Source: an uncultured Pelagibacteraceae bacterium
Lineage (GTDB): Bacteria; Pseudomonadota; Alphaproteobacteria; Pelagibacterales; Pelagibacteraceae
Assembly (NCBI GenBank): GCA_902543535.1
Contig: CACBYG010000001.1
Span: 124,001 to 188,000, forward strand
Direction: 5' to 3'
DNA: 64,000 bases
Numbering within the stretch: position 1 is the first letter of the stretch; the number at the start of each line of letters is the position of its first letter. Under the pieces are notes generated by a model, which saw only the letters and a list, made by a program, of their open reading frames with translations, was not told where the DNA came from and made no database searches. Of this stretch, positions 40,613 through 50,016 are shown in pieces. A program made the translations under genes and the position numbers.

Positions 40613-41685
40613 TGAGTTTTAAATGTGGAATTGTTGGTTTGCCCAATGTTGGTAAATCTACGTTATTCAATGCACTCACAAATTCTAGTAAAGCTCAGGC
40701 TGCGAATTTTCCCTTCTGTACTATAGACCCTAATATAGGGGTAGTTCCTGTTCCAGACGAGCGACTTGAAAAATTATCCAAAGTTTCTAATTCAAAAAAA
40801 ATAATTAATACGACAATTTCTTTCGTTGATATAGCAGGCCTTGTGAAGGGTGCCTCAAAAGGTGAGGGTTTGGGAAATAAATTTCTTTCACATATAAGAG
40901 AGGTGGATGCTGTAATTCATATGATTAGATGCTTTGACTCTGATGATATTCAAAATGTTAACCCAACTGTTGATCCCATTAGAGATTTAGAGATTATCGA
41001 AACAGAAATGATGCTTGCAGATTTAGAGTCTATACAAAAAAGATTGGAAAAAAATAACAAAAAAAATGTAGAGGAAGAGCAACTCAAAATTTTAGAAATT
41101 GCATTAGATTGTATAAATAATGATAAAGATATATCTGTTCTCAAATCTCAATTTGAAACAAAACAACTAAATCAAAGTGGATTATTATCCATTAAACCTA
41201 AGATATTTGTATGTAATGTTGATGAACAAAGTGTGAAGGAAGGTAACAATTATACAAATGCTTTCATTGAGAAATATGGAACAGAAAATACTTTAATAGT
41301 TTCAGCTGATATTGAAAATCAAATAAATGAATTAGAAAACGAAGAGAAAAAAAATTATATGGATATGATAGGCTTAAAAGATACTGGATTAAGCATGCTA
41401 ATCCAAAAAGGGTATAAAATTTTAGAACTTGATACTTATTTTACATCTGGTCCAGAGGAAACCAGAGCTTGGACAATTCAAAAGAATTGTACTGCCCCAA
41501 AGGCTGCTGGTGAGATTCACACAGATTTTGAAAAAGGATTTATAAGAGCTGAAACGATTTCCTATGACGATTTTGTTTCTAATGATGGTTGGGTAAATTC
41601 TAAAACTAACGGAAAAATGAGACTTGAAGGTAAGGACTATATTGTAAAAGATGGAGATGTGTTAAACTTCCGATTTAACACGTGA
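40612..41685 (+). CDS. ychF: Ribosome-binding ATPase YchF (Obg family)
   Basis: A 357-aa P-loop protein that prefers ATP over GTP and binds ribosomes. G1 loop is GLPNVGKSTLFNALT (about 8-22), followed by NFPFCTIDPNIGVVPVPDERL, G3 as DIAGLVKGASKGEGLGNKFL, a coiled-coil insertion (about 125-175) and the C-terminal TGS-like domain ending FNT, with FEKGFIRAETISYDDF near residue 305. Overlaps pth upstream by one base. Its 3' end overlaps the convergent petC gene by 24 bases. Confidence 0.97.
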   Translation: MSFKCGIVGLPNVGKSTLFNALTNSSKAQAANFPFCTIDPNIGVVPVPDERLEKLSKVSNSKKIINTTISFVDIAGLVKGASKGEGLGNKFLSHIREVDAVIHMIRCFDSDDIQNVNPTVDPIRDLEIIETEMMLADLESIQKRLEKNNKKNVEEEQLKILEIALDCINNDKDISVLKSQFETKQLNQSGLLSIKPKIFVCNVDEQSVKEGNNYTNAFIEKYGTENTLIVSADIENQINELENEEKKNYMDMIGLKDTGLSMLIQKGYKILELDTYFTSGPEETRAWTIQKNCTAPKAAGEIHTDFEKGFIRAETISYDDFVSNDGWVNSKTNGKMRLEGKDYIVKDGDVLNFRFNT

Positions 41686-42441
41686 CCAAATTCTCTTCAT
41701 GCTAAAATAAACAAGTATTGTTAAAATTATAAGATAAACTATTGCCTTAAAGCCCATTTGATGTCTTGCTTCTAAACTTGGTTCCGCCGCCCACATTAAG
41801 AAAGTAGTTACATCTTTAGACATTTGTTCAACACTTGGATTCGTTCCGTCTGAATATTCAATAATTCCATCTGAGAGAGGTGCTGACATTTTAATTTTGT
41901 TACCGTACATATATTTATTGTAATGAACTCCATCATCTAAAATCATTCCACTTGGAGCTTCTTCATAGCCTTGTAATAAAGAATATATGTAATCTACTCC
42001 TCCTCCTCTAGCTTTTACTAATACCGACATATCTGGAGGATATGCACCACCATTAGCTGCTTCAGCTGCCTTAACATTTTCATAAGGCATCACAAATTTA
42101 TCAGACAGTTTTCCTGGTCGTTGAAACATTTCACCATCTGCATTTGGTCCATCTGTCACCTCAAATGATGCAGCAATTGCTTTTGCTTGAGCTACTGAAA
42201 ACTCTGGCCCACCTTTTTCAGATAGATTTCTATAACTTAAATATTTCATTGAATGGCAAGCTGCACAGACTTCTGTATAGACTTGATATCCTCTTTGAAG
42301 TGAAGCTCTATCGAATTTTCCAAATAGACCCTTGAAAGTCCAGTCAGTTTTTAAATACTCAACCTTTTCTGCAGAAATTACGCTAGCGCTAGATGCACAA
42401 AACAATATTATTATTGATAATAGTTTAAAGATTTTTTTCAC
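41662..42441 (-). CDS. petC: Cytochrome c1 of the bc1 complex
   Basis: A 259-aa haem protein of complex III. It has an N-terminal signal peptide (about 1-24), the haem c motif CAACH in VCAACHSMKYLSYRNL (about 58-74), a Met ligand candidate in YNKYMYGNKIKMSAPLSDG, and a C-terminal membrane anchor (KAIVYLIILTILVYFSMKRIW). It accepts electrons from the Rieske protein and passes them to cytochrome c. The petB stop overlaps its start by one base. The tail of the gene runs 24 bases into the convergent ychF gene. Confidence 0.96.
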   Translation of the reverse strand: MKKIFKLLSIIILFCASSASVISAEKVEYLKTDWTFKGLFGKFDRASLQRGYQVYTEVCAACHSMKYLSYRNLSEKGGPEFSVAQAKAIAASFEVTDGPNADGEMFQRPGKLSDKFVMPYENVKAAEAANGGAYPPDMSVLVKARGGGVDYIYSLLQGYEEAPSGMILDDGVHYNKYMYGNKIKMSAPLSDGIIEYSDGTNPSVEQMSKDVTTFLMWAAEPSLEARHQMGFKAIVYLIILTILVYFSMKRIWSRVKSEV

Positions 42442-43703
42442 TATTCTATTTTACTTTCCTTTTTTTTAGCCATAGCCATATTGGGCGATCCTCCCAGCAC
42501 TGGTTCCGTAATACTTAATGGTAAAGGTATAGTCCTCTCCTTTAATCCCAGCACTGGTAAAATAACTAAAAAATGAAGGAAATAATAAGCTGTAGCAACT
42601 CTTGCAATCAATAAGTAAAGCCCTTCAGCAGGCATTGCACCCATGTAACCTAATATTAAAACGTCAGCTACTAGTATCCAATAAAATTGCTTATAGAGTG
42701 GTCTAAATACTGCTGATCTTATTTTTGAAGTATCTAGCCAAGGTAAAACAGCTAAAATTAAAATCGCAGATAACATTGCTACAACTCCAAGCAATTTATC
42801 AGGAACTGATCTTAAAATTGCATAAAAAGGTAAGAGATACCATTCAGGGACAATGTGTGCTGGTGTTACTAATGGATTGGCTTCTATATAATTATCAGCG
42901 TGACCTAAAATATTAGGGGCGTAAAATACAAAAAAAGCAAATACAATCATGAACATCAATAATGCAAATCCATCTTTAATCACTATGTAAGGATGAAATG
43001 GAACTGTATCTTTTGATGGTTTTTTGATATCTATTCCAACAGGATTATTGTTACCAGGAACATGCAATGCCCAAATGTGTAAAACTACTAAACCTAAAAT
43101 TAAAAAAGGTATTAGGTAATGTAGAGTAAAAAATCTAGTTAAAGTCGGATTATCCACAGAATATCCTCCCCACAACCATGTTACTATACCTTCTCCAACA
43201 AGCGGTATTGCACTAAATAAATTTGTTATTACTGTTGCTCCCCAGAAGCTCATTTGTCCCCATGGTAAAACATAACCCATGAAAGCAGCTGCCATCATCA
43301 GCAAGTAAATAATTATTCCAATAATCCAAATGATTTCTCTTGGAGATTTATATGATCCATAAAATAATGATCTAAAAATATGAATGTAAACTGCTAAGAA
43401 AAACATAGAGGCACCATTTGCGTGAATATATCTAATTAACCAACCATAATTAACATCTCTCATAATGTGCTCAACACTTTCAAATGCCATATCAGCGTGA
43501 GCAATATAATGCATCGCTAAAGTTAAACCTGTAACAATTTGAGTAATTAAACAAAATGTTAAAATTCCACCAAATGTCCACCAGTAGTTTAGATTTTTTG
43601 GAGTTGGATAATCAGTTAAGTGATTTGCCAAAGTAAGTAATGGCAATCTATCATTAAACCATTTACCTGCTTTTGATGTTGGTGTGTATTCGTGTTCACT
43701 CAT
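42441..43703 (-). CDS. petB: Cytochrome b of the bc1 complex
   Basis: A 420-aa polytopic haem protein with eight expected membrane helices. [37 protein letters not shown] and [27 protein letters not shown] carry the His ligands of the two haems. [19 protein letters not shown] and the Qo-site PEWY ([19 protein letters not shown], near residue 285) are intact. It holds the quinol oxidation and reduction sites of the Q cycle. Located between petA (5-bp gap) and petC (one-base overlap). Confidence 0.98.
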   Translation of the reverse strand: MSEHEYTPTSKAGKWFNDRLPLLTLANHLTDYPTPKNLNYWWTFGGILTFCLITQIVTGLTLAMHYIAHADMAFESVEHIMRDVNYGWLIRYIHANGASMFFLAVYIHIFRSLFYGSYKSPREIIWIIGIIIYLLMMAAAFMGYVLPWGQMSFWGATVITNLFSAIPLVGEGIVTWLWGGYSVDNPTLTRFFTLHYLIPFLILGLVVLHIWALHVPGNNNPVGIDIKKPSKDTVPFHPYIVIKDGFALLMFMIVFAFFVFYAPNILGHADNYIEANPLVTPAHIVPEWYLLPFYAILRSVPDKLLGVVAMLSAILILAVLPWLDTSKIRSAVFRPLYKQFYWILVADVLILGYMGAMPAEGLYLLIARVATAYYFLHFLVILPVLGLKERTIPLPLSITEPVLGGSPNMAMAKKKESKIE

Positions 43704-43708
43704 ATATT

Positions 43709-44218
43709 TTATCCAATTTTAATTGTTTTAGCGTTAACAAATTCATACTTTGGAACTTCCATGTTCCATGGCGCTGGGCCTTTTCTAATTCTTCCAGAGG
43801 TATCATAATGTGAACCATGACAAGGACAAAACCATCCATCATAATCTCCTTTATCATTTAAAGGCACGCATCCCAGATGAGTGCATACACCAAGCATCAC
43901 TAACCATTCAGGATTTTTTGCTCTGTCTTCATCTTTTTCTGGGTGTATCAAATCTTCCATTTTAACAGACCTTGCTTCGGCAATTTCTTCCTGGGTTCGT
44001 CTTCTTATAAAAACTGGTTTTCCTCTCCAAAGCACTGTAATTGTGTTGCCTGGCTTTAAAGAACTAACGTCGACTTCAGTACTAGCTAATGCTTTTACAG
44101 AAGCATCAGGATTCATTTGGTCCACTAACGGCCAAACAACTGCTGCAACACCGACTGCCCCAACAGCATAAGAGGCTGTAAATAAGAAATCTCTTCTTTC
44201 TGGTTTTTTATCTGACAC
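43709..44218 (-). CDS. petA: Ubiquinol-cytochrome c reductase iron-sulfur (Rieske) subunit
   Basis: A 169-aa Rieske protein. The N-terminus has a Tat-like arginine pair (ERRDFLF) and a membrane anchor with a Val/Ala-rich helix (about 14-32). The 2Fe-2S ligands are in CTHLGCVPL (about residues 112-120) and CPCHGSHYD (about 131-139). It moves electrons from quinol to cytochrome c1. First gene of petABC; the upstream 91-bp region to divergent trmL should hold both promoters, but I could not choose a confident hexamer pair. Confidence 0.97.
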   Translation of the reverse strand: MSDKKPERRDFLFTASYAVGAVGVAAVVWPLVDQMNPDASVKALASTEVDVSSLKPGNTITVLWRGKPVFIRRRTQEEIAEARSVKMEDLIHPEKDEDRAKNPEWLVMLGVCTHLGCVPLNDKGDYDGWFCPCHGSHYDTSGRIRKGPAPWNMEVPKYEFVNAKTIKIG

Positions 44219-44309
44219 GATTAGTAACTGTTTATATTGTCTGTTTTGATTTAAATTACTTAATATACGAATTCATATAATATAAAATATTAATTTTACT
44301 ACTGATAGA

Positions 44310-44783
44310 ATGACACAGAATTCAACCATTTCAGGGCCAAAAATTGCATTATATGAGCCGGATATTCCACAAAATACTGCAGCAATAATAAGAACTTGTG
44401 CTTGTTTGGGTGCAAAACTGGAAATTATTGAGCCATGTGGTTTTCTACTGTCAGATAAAAGGTTTAAAAGAGTTGTCATGGACTACATGGACCTTGAACA
44501 GATCGAATTTTATCAAAGCTCTGAGAAATTTTTTGAGAAAAAGCAGAATCAAAGAATTGTTTTAATGACAACCAAGGGATCCATATCTTATACTGAATTT
44601 AAGTTTAAATCAGATGATACAATTTTATTTGGTCGTGAAAGTGCAGGTGTTCCTGAAAAGGTTCACAAACTAATCAAAGATAGATTAAAGATCCCAATGA
44701 ATGATAAAGTAAGATCACTAAATATTGCCTCATCTGTTGCTATAGTGTTGGCAGAAAGTTTAAGACAAATTAAATTAATTTAA
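44310..44783 (+). CDS. trmL: tRNA (cytidine/uridine34-2'-O)-methyltransferase TrmL
   Basis: A 157-aa SPOUT methyltransferase that methylates the wobble base of tRNA-Leu isoacceptors in E. coli. It shows IALYEPDIPQNTAAIIRTCACLGAKLEIIEPCGF (about 11-44), FGRESAGVPEKVHKL (about 108-122) and NIASSVAIVLAESLRQ near the end; NTxxxxRxCxxxG and the trefoil-knot GRESxGxP loop are diagnostic. It is divergent from petA. hemF begins one base after the stop. Confidence 0.94.
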   Translation: MTQNSTISGPKIALYEPDIPQNTAAIIRTCACLGAKLEIIEPCGFLLSDKRFKRVVMDYMDLEQIEFYQSSEKFFEKKQNQRIVLMTTKGSISYTEFKFKSDDTILFGRESAGVPEKVHKLIKDRLKIPMNDKVRSLNIASSVAIVLAESLRQIKLI

Positions 44784-45611
44784 ATGGACATAGATATTAA
44801 AAAAGATCTAACAAGTAATTGGTTTAAACTATTACAAAATGCGATTTGTGATGACATCGTCAAGTTTGAGAGGAACAAATTTAAATTTAAATCTACTTCT
44901 TGGAAAAGAAATAATAAAAAAGATGAGGGAGGTGGAGAATACAGAATTTTAAGTAATGGAAAAATATTTGAAAAAGTTGGTGTAAATTACTCAAAAGTAT
45001 ATGGAAAATTTCCAAAAAAATTTCAGAAAAATATTCTAGGTGCTGAAAAAGATCCAAGTTTTTGGGCATCAGGGATATCTATTGTAATGCATATGCAAAA
45101 TCCTCATATTCCTGCAATGCATTTTAATACAAGGTTCATTTGTACAAAAAAAAATTGGTTCGGGGGTGGCATGGATGTTACTCCAGCTATTAGAGATATA
45201 AGTGAAAAAAATAATTTTCACAAAAAATTAAAACTTATGTGTGACCAACATAATAAAAAATATTATACCAAATACAAAAAATGGTGTGACGAATATTTTT
45301 ATTTACAACATAGAGATGAGGCAAGAGGAATAGGTGGTATTTTTTTTGATTATAAAAAAGATAACTTTGAAAAAGATTTTAAATTTGTAAGAGATGTGGG
45401 TGTAACATTTCAAATGTTATTTAATAATATTATAAGAAAAAAAATATCGAAAAAATGGACTTTAAAAGATAAAGAGAAACAATATATTAAAAGAGGTCGT
45501 TATGCAGAATTTAACTTACTGTATGATAGAGGAACAAAATTTGGACTTCAAACTGGTGGTAATGTAGAGGGAATCCTAATGTCCTTACCTCCAATTGCAA
45601 AATGGAAATAA
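44784..45611 (+). CDS. hemF: Oxygen-dependent coproporphyrinogen-III oxidase
   Basis: A 275-aa haem-synthesis enzyme that needs molecular oxygen. GGGEYRILSNGKIFEKVGVNYSKVYG (about 50-75), HMQNPHIPAMHFNTRFI (about 107-123), WFGGGMDVTPAI (about 128-139), HRDEARGIGGIFFD (about 175-188) and RYAEFNLLYDRGTKFGLQTGGNVEGILMSLPP near the C-terminus are standard HemF motifs. It is consistent with an obligately aerobic lifestyle and supplies haem for the nearby cytochromes. It directly abuts trmL and is 4 bp before greA. Confidence 0.97.
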   Translation: MDIDIKKDLTSNWFKLLQNAICDDIVKFERNKFKFKSTSWKRNNKKDEGGGEYRILSNGKIFEKVGVNYSKVYGKFPKKFQKNILGAEKDPSFWASGISIVMHMQNPHIPAMHFNTRFICTKKNWFGGGMDVTPAIRDISEKNNFHKKLKLMCDQHNKKYYTKYKKWCDEYFYLQHRDEARGIGGIFFDYKKDNFEKDFKFVRDVGVTFQMLFNNIIRKKISKKWTLKDKEKQYIKRGRYAEFNLLYDRGTKFGLQTGGNVEGILMSLPPIAKWK

Positions 45612-45615
45612 GAAA

Positions 45616-46092
45616 ATGGATAAAGAACCAATAACACTAAATGGTCTCAATAAATTAAAAGAAGAATTAATTTATTTAAAGGAAAAAAAAAGACCTCAAA
45701 TAGTAGCTGCAATTGCTGAAGCTAGATCTCACGGAGATTTAAAAGAAAATGCTGAGTATCATGCTGCAAAAGAGGAACAATCACATAGTGAAGGAAGAAT
45801 AACAGAAATTAATGACATAATTGCACGAGCAAACGTAATTGATGTAACTAAATTAAATAATGATGGTAAAGTAATTTTTGGTTCTACTGTTTATCTTGAA
45901 GATTTAGATACTGGGGAAAAAATAAATTATAAAATTGTTGGTAAAGATGAGGCTGATTTAAAACAAAAATTAATTTTTTTTCAATCTCCTATCAGTAAGG
46001 GTTTAATTGGTAAAAATAAAAACGATTTAGTTGAAATTACTACTCCATCAGGAGTGAAAAATTTTGAGATTAAAGACGTAAAATATATTTAA
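45616..46092 (+). CDS. greA: Transcription elongation factor GreA
   Basis: A 158-aa factor that promotes transcript cleavage in backtracked RNA polymerase. The ATG at 45616 (MDKEPITLNGLNKLKEEL) is used instead of the longer track start, which overlaps hemF. The N-terminal coiled coil includes RPQIVAAIAEARSHGDLKENAEYHAAKEEQ with the tip acidic residues (D and E of GDLKENAEY), and the C-terminal FKBP-like domain has IFGSTVYLEDLDTGE and SPISKGLIGKNKNDLVEI. The stop shares TTAA with the convergent cca gene. Confidence 0.96.
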   Translation: MDKEPITLNGLNKLKEELIYLKEKKRPQIVAAIAEARSHGDLKENAEYHAAKEEQSHSEGRITEINDIIARANVIDVTKLNNDGKVIFGSTVYLEDLDTGEKINYKIVGKDEADLKQKLIFFQSPISKGLIGKNKNDLVEITTPSGVKNFEIKDVKYI

Positions 46093-47363
46093 CCTTTAGC
46101 AATTTTTTGAACTTGTTTATCTGAGATTTGAAAACCGTTTTGAACCCAAATTTCTTCTATCATCTTCAATTTATTTCCTAAAACTTTGCCTTCAGGAATA
46201 TTGTACTTTGACATAAGAATATTTGCCCCAACAGGTAAGGTTGGCAAAGTTTTGTTGTTATAAAAATCAAGTAATTTAACCAGTTTTTTTTCTAATTTTT
46301 TTGAAATAAATAACTTAAAACTAATAATATCAGTTACAGCTTGCCTGCCATTAAAATAAAAAATTTTATTCAAATTTTTTTCAGTAAAACAATTGATATT
46401 TACTTTTTGCTTATAAAAATTATCAACAAATTTTATTCTTTTTTGATCTTTATTAGAAATTTTAAATTTATATAAAAAATAATCTGCGTTATCAGTTCCA
46501 TCAATAATTAATAATGAAATCAATAAAATAAAATCAATTTTAGATAAATTTGTCTGTGCATATGGATTTAACTTTTTAAAACTTTGAAGATTTTTTAATT
46601 GAGGGAAAATTATCTCTATTAACTGAAGGCTTTCTTTATCCTTAAATAATTTAATAAAACCATCTGATTTTGTTAATTTTTTAAATTCCTCTACTAGTCT
46701 TTCAGAAGAAAGTTTTGAAATTCCTCCAATATTTCTTTTAATAGTTTTAAAAATTTCTAGCTCATGTTTGTTATTAGAATAATTTAGAAAAAAACGTAGG
46801 TATCTTAATATCCTTAAGTAATCCTCTTGAATTCTTTCCTCTGGATTTCCTATAAATTTTACAGTTCCGCTTTCTAGATCTTTTTTACCATAATGTGGAT
46901 CAAACAAATTTCCGTCTTTATCAGAATAAATAGCATTAATAGAAAAATCTCTACGATTCGAGTCATCCTTCCAGTCTAACGAAAATTCAACTTTAGCATG
47001 CCTTCCATCTGTTAAAACATCTTTTCTAAGAGTGGTGATTTCAAATTTTTGATTACCAATAATTGCAGTAATTGTTCCATGGTCTATTCCTGTTTCATAG
47101 AAGTTAATATTATTTTTTTTGAGTGCATTACAAACTTCTGTGGGTATTAAGTTTGTAGCTAAGTCAATATCATCAACTTCTTCCTTTTTTATAATCTTTC
47201 GAATACATCCACCAACATATCTAACTTCACTAGTTTCTTTAAAATTATTTATTGCCTCAAATACTTTGTAGGCTGAAGTTTCCTGGGTAATCTTTTTTAT
47301 GTTTTGACTTATGTAATCAAGATTTCTTGATCTGAAAAATATTTTATCTAATAATTTATCCAT
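46089..47363 (-). CDS. cca: CCA tRNA nucleotidyltransferase / poly(A) polymerase family protein
   Basis: A 424-aa class II nucleotidyltransferase. The head domain has RYVGGCIRKIIKKEEVDDIDLATNLIP (about residues 49-75) with the metal-binding DxD, and TITAIIGNQKFEITTLRKD. Then come RRDFSINAIYSDKDGNLFDP and the GGISKLSSERLVEEF neck. Adding or repairing 3' CCA is the expected activity in an alphaproteobacterium; poly(A) polymerase activity cannot be excluded by sequence alone. It begins four bases downstream of the CCA end of tRNA-Gln on the same strand. Confidence 0.92.
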   Translation of the reverse strand: MDKLLDKIFFRSRNLDYISQNIKKITQETSAYKVFEAINNFKETSEVRYVGGCIRKIIKKEEVDDIDLATNLIPTEVCNALKKNNINFYETGIDHGTITAIIGNQKFEITTLRKDVLTDGRHAKVEFSLDWKDDSNRRDFSINAIYSDKDGNLFDPHYGKKDLESGTVKFIGNPEERIQEDYLRILRYLRFFLNYSNNKHELEIFKTIKRNIGGISKLSSERLVEEFKKLTKSDGFIKLFKDKESLQLIEIIFPQLKNLQSFKKLNPYAQTNLSKIDFILLISLLIIDGTDNADYFLYKFKISNKDQKRIKFVDNFYKQKVNINCFTEKNLNKIFYFNGRQAVTDIISFKLFISKKLEKKLVKLLDFYNNKTLPTLPVGANILMSKYNIPEGKVLGNKLKMIEEIWVQNGFQISDKQVQKIAKG

Positions 47364-47366
47364 ATA

Positions 47367-47440
47367 TGGCTGGGGCGCTAGGATTCGAACCTAGGATGCC
47401 GGTACCAAAAACCAGTGCCTTACCGCTTGGCTACGCCCCA
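47367..47440 (-). tRNA. tRNA-Gln (TTG)
   Basis: A 74-nt canonical cloverleaf on the minus strand with encoded CCA. Acceptor TGGGGCG/CGCCCCA, D-arm with GCCAAGCGGTAAGGC, anticodon stem CTGGT/ACCGG (one G-T) around loop TTTTGGT (anticodon TTG), T-arm CTAGG-TTCGAAT-CCTAG. Standard T-loop and D-loop, in contrast to the tRNA-Val gene. The 3' end is only three bases from the cca ATG; ispE ends 33 bp upstream. Confidence 0.97.
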
Positions 47441-47473
47441 ATATTGTTTTCATATAGCACAAAAAATTAAAAT

Positions 47474-48319
47474 TTATATAGTTTTTGATACATTGCACCA
47501 ATAATTTTTAAATTTTCTTTTAAACTGTATCTTTGCCAACTTACAATCTTTTGAGTATTGATAATAAGCACAAATAGCCGATCCTGAACCAGTCATCCTA
47601 ACAAATAAAGGGCTATTAAGGTTTTTCAAAAATAACTTTATGTTTTTTAGTCGCGGGTATTTTAAAAAAGCTATTTTCTCAAGAGCATTAACTTGCTGAA
47701 TTAAATAGTTTGAACTGAACATTTGTTTTTTTGGAGAATTGAGGTTTGGTTTAGTGAACTTTCTAACTCCAGAGTATATTTTTTTTGTAGAACATCCAAA
47801 GTTAGGTTTAACCAACAAAGTATTATATTTAGGACACATAGTGAATTTTTTAATTTGGTTATTTGATTTCAAGATAGAACTAGAAAAATTTATTCCTAAT
47901 ATCACATCAGATCCAATTGAATTACATAGTTTTTCTATCTTTATTTTTGTGAGTTTTATAATTTTTTTTTTTATAAAAAAATTTAATATTGCTGCTGCAT
48001 TCATGGACCCACCACCAAGTCCAGCCTCTTGTGGGATATTTTTTTTAATACTTATTTTAAATTTTTTATTTTTTAATAAATTGGATCTATCAAGTAAATT
48101 TAGTAACTTTTGAACTGTGTTTTCTCTTTTTATATTCTTTGAAAATTTTCCATAAAAAGAAATTTTGTGATTATTGGACTTTATATTTTGAATAGAGATC
48201 AAATCGTGTAAGTCGATAAATGAAACAATGCTCTCAATTTTATGCATTGAGTTTCTTTTTCCTGTTACATTTAGTGCTAAATTGATTTTAGCGTAAGATT
48301 TAAGATAATTATTCCTCAT
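47474..48319 (-). CDS. ispE: 4-diphosphocytidyl-2-C-methyl-D-erythritol kinase
   Basis: A 281-aa GHMP kinase of the MEP isoprenoid pathway. The N-terminus SYAKINLALNVTGKR with the catalytic Lys, the ATP loop PQEAGLGGGSMNAAAIL (about residues 91-107; most homologues have GGGSSxAA), IGSDVILGIN, and the C-terminal MTGSGSAICAYY are diagnostic. It provides isopentenyl precursors needed for carotenoids, quinones and the undecaprenyl carrier. The sequence is very Lys/Asn-rich. It abuts the TPR gene with no gap. Confidence 0.95.
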   Translation of the reverse strand: MRNNYLKSYAKINLALNVTGKRNSMHKIESIVSFIDLHDLISIQNIKSNNHKISFYGKFSKNIKRENTVQKLLNLLDRSNLLKNKKFKISIKKNIPQEAGLGGGSMNAAAILNFFIKKKIIKLTKIKIEKLCNSIGSDVILGINFSSSILKSNNQIKKFTMCPKYNTLLVKPNFGCSTKKIYSGVRKFTKPNLNSPKKQMFSSNYLIQQVNALEKIAFLKYPRLKNIKLFLKNLNSPLFVRMTGSGSAICAYYQYSKDCKLAKIQFKRKFKNYWCNVSKTI

Positions 48320-50005
48320 TTAGGAATTTTTAAGGCCTTCAATAACTTTAATATTTATTTTATTCCTCATACTGTCTTCAGTATCTTCAAAGTTTAAAAC
48401 ATTATTCCAAAAATATCGTGCTTGTATTTTTCGATTTAATTTCCACAAAATATCTCCATAATGATCGTTCACTATCGGATCTTCAGGCATTAATTCCACT
48501 GCCCTTTTAAGGTATTTTTCAGCCTCAATGTAATCGTCTATAAGATAATAAGCCCATCCAATTGAGTCGATGATATAAGGATCATTACTTTTTGACTCGT
48601 ATGCCCTTTTCAACATTTCCATTGCTTCATCAATTTTATAATCACGTTCTAGCCACGAATATGCCAAATAATTAAGAACATATGCATCATCAGGATTTAT
48701 TTTTAAAGAATTAAGTAAATCTTCGTCTGCTTTTTTATAATCTCCTAACCTCTCGTGGCTACCCCCTCTTCGGTAAAATAAATCTGCTCTAAGCTCAGAT
48801 TGATCGTCTAATGTTGTAATAATTTGAGAGTAATATTCGATTGCTTTTTCATAATTTTTTGAATTTTTATAAAAATTTGCAACATCGAATATCATTTTTA
48901 AATTTGGATTTTCTATTTGATTAAATTTTACTTTGATGAATTTAATTGCATTTTCATAACCCTTTTCTTCTACAATTATTTGTGCCTCTTTCTTTAACCT
49001 AAACCAATAATAAAACTCATCTTTTTTATTAAATTTTGTAATAATTTTTTTAACTTTATTAAATTCTTCGTTTAAATAAAAATTTTCTGCAACCAAAGAT
49101 AAATTAAACTCAAATTTTGGATTTAAATAACTAGACAAATTTAAATAAAAATTAGATTTTTCAAAATTATCTTGGGATGAATAGAGATTGGACACTAAAA
49201 ATAAAAATTCAGACACAACATCTTTATGATTTTGACAAGAAAAAATTTTATTAAATTCGTTAAATTTTTTATTTTCTACCCAACTTTTACTTTGGGATAG
49301 TAAAATAGTTGAGTTCATATAATCAAATTGACTTACTACATTTTCCGCTGCATTTATTTTATTTTCATCAATTAAATAATTAAGGTAAAAAAAGATATAT
49401 CTAGAATAATCTCCTTGTTGACTATTAATTAAATTAAGAAAATAAGCTCCAGTCTTTTCATCGTTTAAATAACATCTTTGAAAAGTTTCCGCTATTAAAG
49501 ACAAATTTCCAAAATTTTTTTTATTATTTAAAATTTTTTTATTTTTAAAAGTATAGATATATTGTTTTAAAGTCTCAAAAATTATCAAGTTTATTCTATT
49601 TTGATCTTGAAATTTTAAACTTTGAGTTAAATAGTCATCAGCCTCATCAAAATTATTTTTTTTTAAACTATCAATAATTAAAATTAAGTAACCGTCATAA
49701 AAATCTGTATTGTCTTTATTGTTATTGTTTTTAATTACATTAATTGCTTGTGGAATTTTATTGTCTAAAACTAATGAATTTACATACCTTTTTAAATATG
49801 AGTCATGTTTGTTAAGTAAAACTTTTGAAAGATTGAAAAATTTTAATGCTTTAGAATTATTTTGATTTTCATATGCGATAATTCCTGAAAAATAATTTGA
49901 TAAATCCCTAGAATTAAATTCATCAAAACTAGTACTTTTAGAATATATGGGTGTCTGATAGAATAACCCAAAAATAAATATTAGTTTTATTAATTTTTTT
50001 AACAT
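48320..50005 (-). CDS. Tetratricopeptide-repeat protein
   Basis: A 561-aa protein with an N-terminal signal peptide-like segment (LIKLIFIFGLFYQTPIYS) and many helical repeats. The clearest TPR units are near the C-terminus: KNYEKAIEYYSQIITTLDD, ADLFYRRGGSHERLGDYKKADEDLLNSLKINPDD and YLKRAVELMPEDPIVNDHYGDILWKLN. It is probably exported to the periplasm or outer membrane and acts as a scaffold. No enzyme domain is visible. Similar large TPR proteins lie next to ispE in other alphaproteobacteria, which suggests a conserved neighbour, but function is unknown. Confidence 0.85.
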   Translation of the reverse strand: MLKKLIKLIFIFGLFYQTPIYSKSTSFDEFNSRDLSNYFSGIIAYENQNNSKALKFFNLSKVLLNKHDSYLKRYVNSLVLDNKIPQAINVIKNNNNKDNTDFYDGYLILIIDSLKKNNFDEADDYLTQSLKFQDQNRINLIIFETLKQYIYTFKNKKILNNKKNFGNLSLIAETFQRCYLNDEKTGAYFLNLINSQQGDYSRYIFFYLNYLIDENKINAAENVVSQFDYMNSTILLSQSKSWVENKKFNEFNKIFSCQNHKDVVSEFLFLVSNLYSSQDNFEKSNFYLNLSSYLNPKFEFNLSLVAENFYLNEEFNKVKKIITKFNKKDEFYYWFRLKKEAQIIVEEKGYENAIKFIKVKFNQIENPNLKMIFDVANFYKNSKNYEKAIEYYSQIITTLDDQSELRADLFYRRGGSHERLGDYKKADEDLLNSLKINPDDAYVLNYLAYSWLERDYKIDEAMEMLKRAYESKSNDPYIIDSIGWAYYLIDDYIEAEKYLKRAVELMPEDPIVNDHYGDILWKLNRKIQARYFWNNVLNFEDTEDSMRNKINIKVIEGLKNS

Positions 50006-50016
50006 TTAGACATTGT

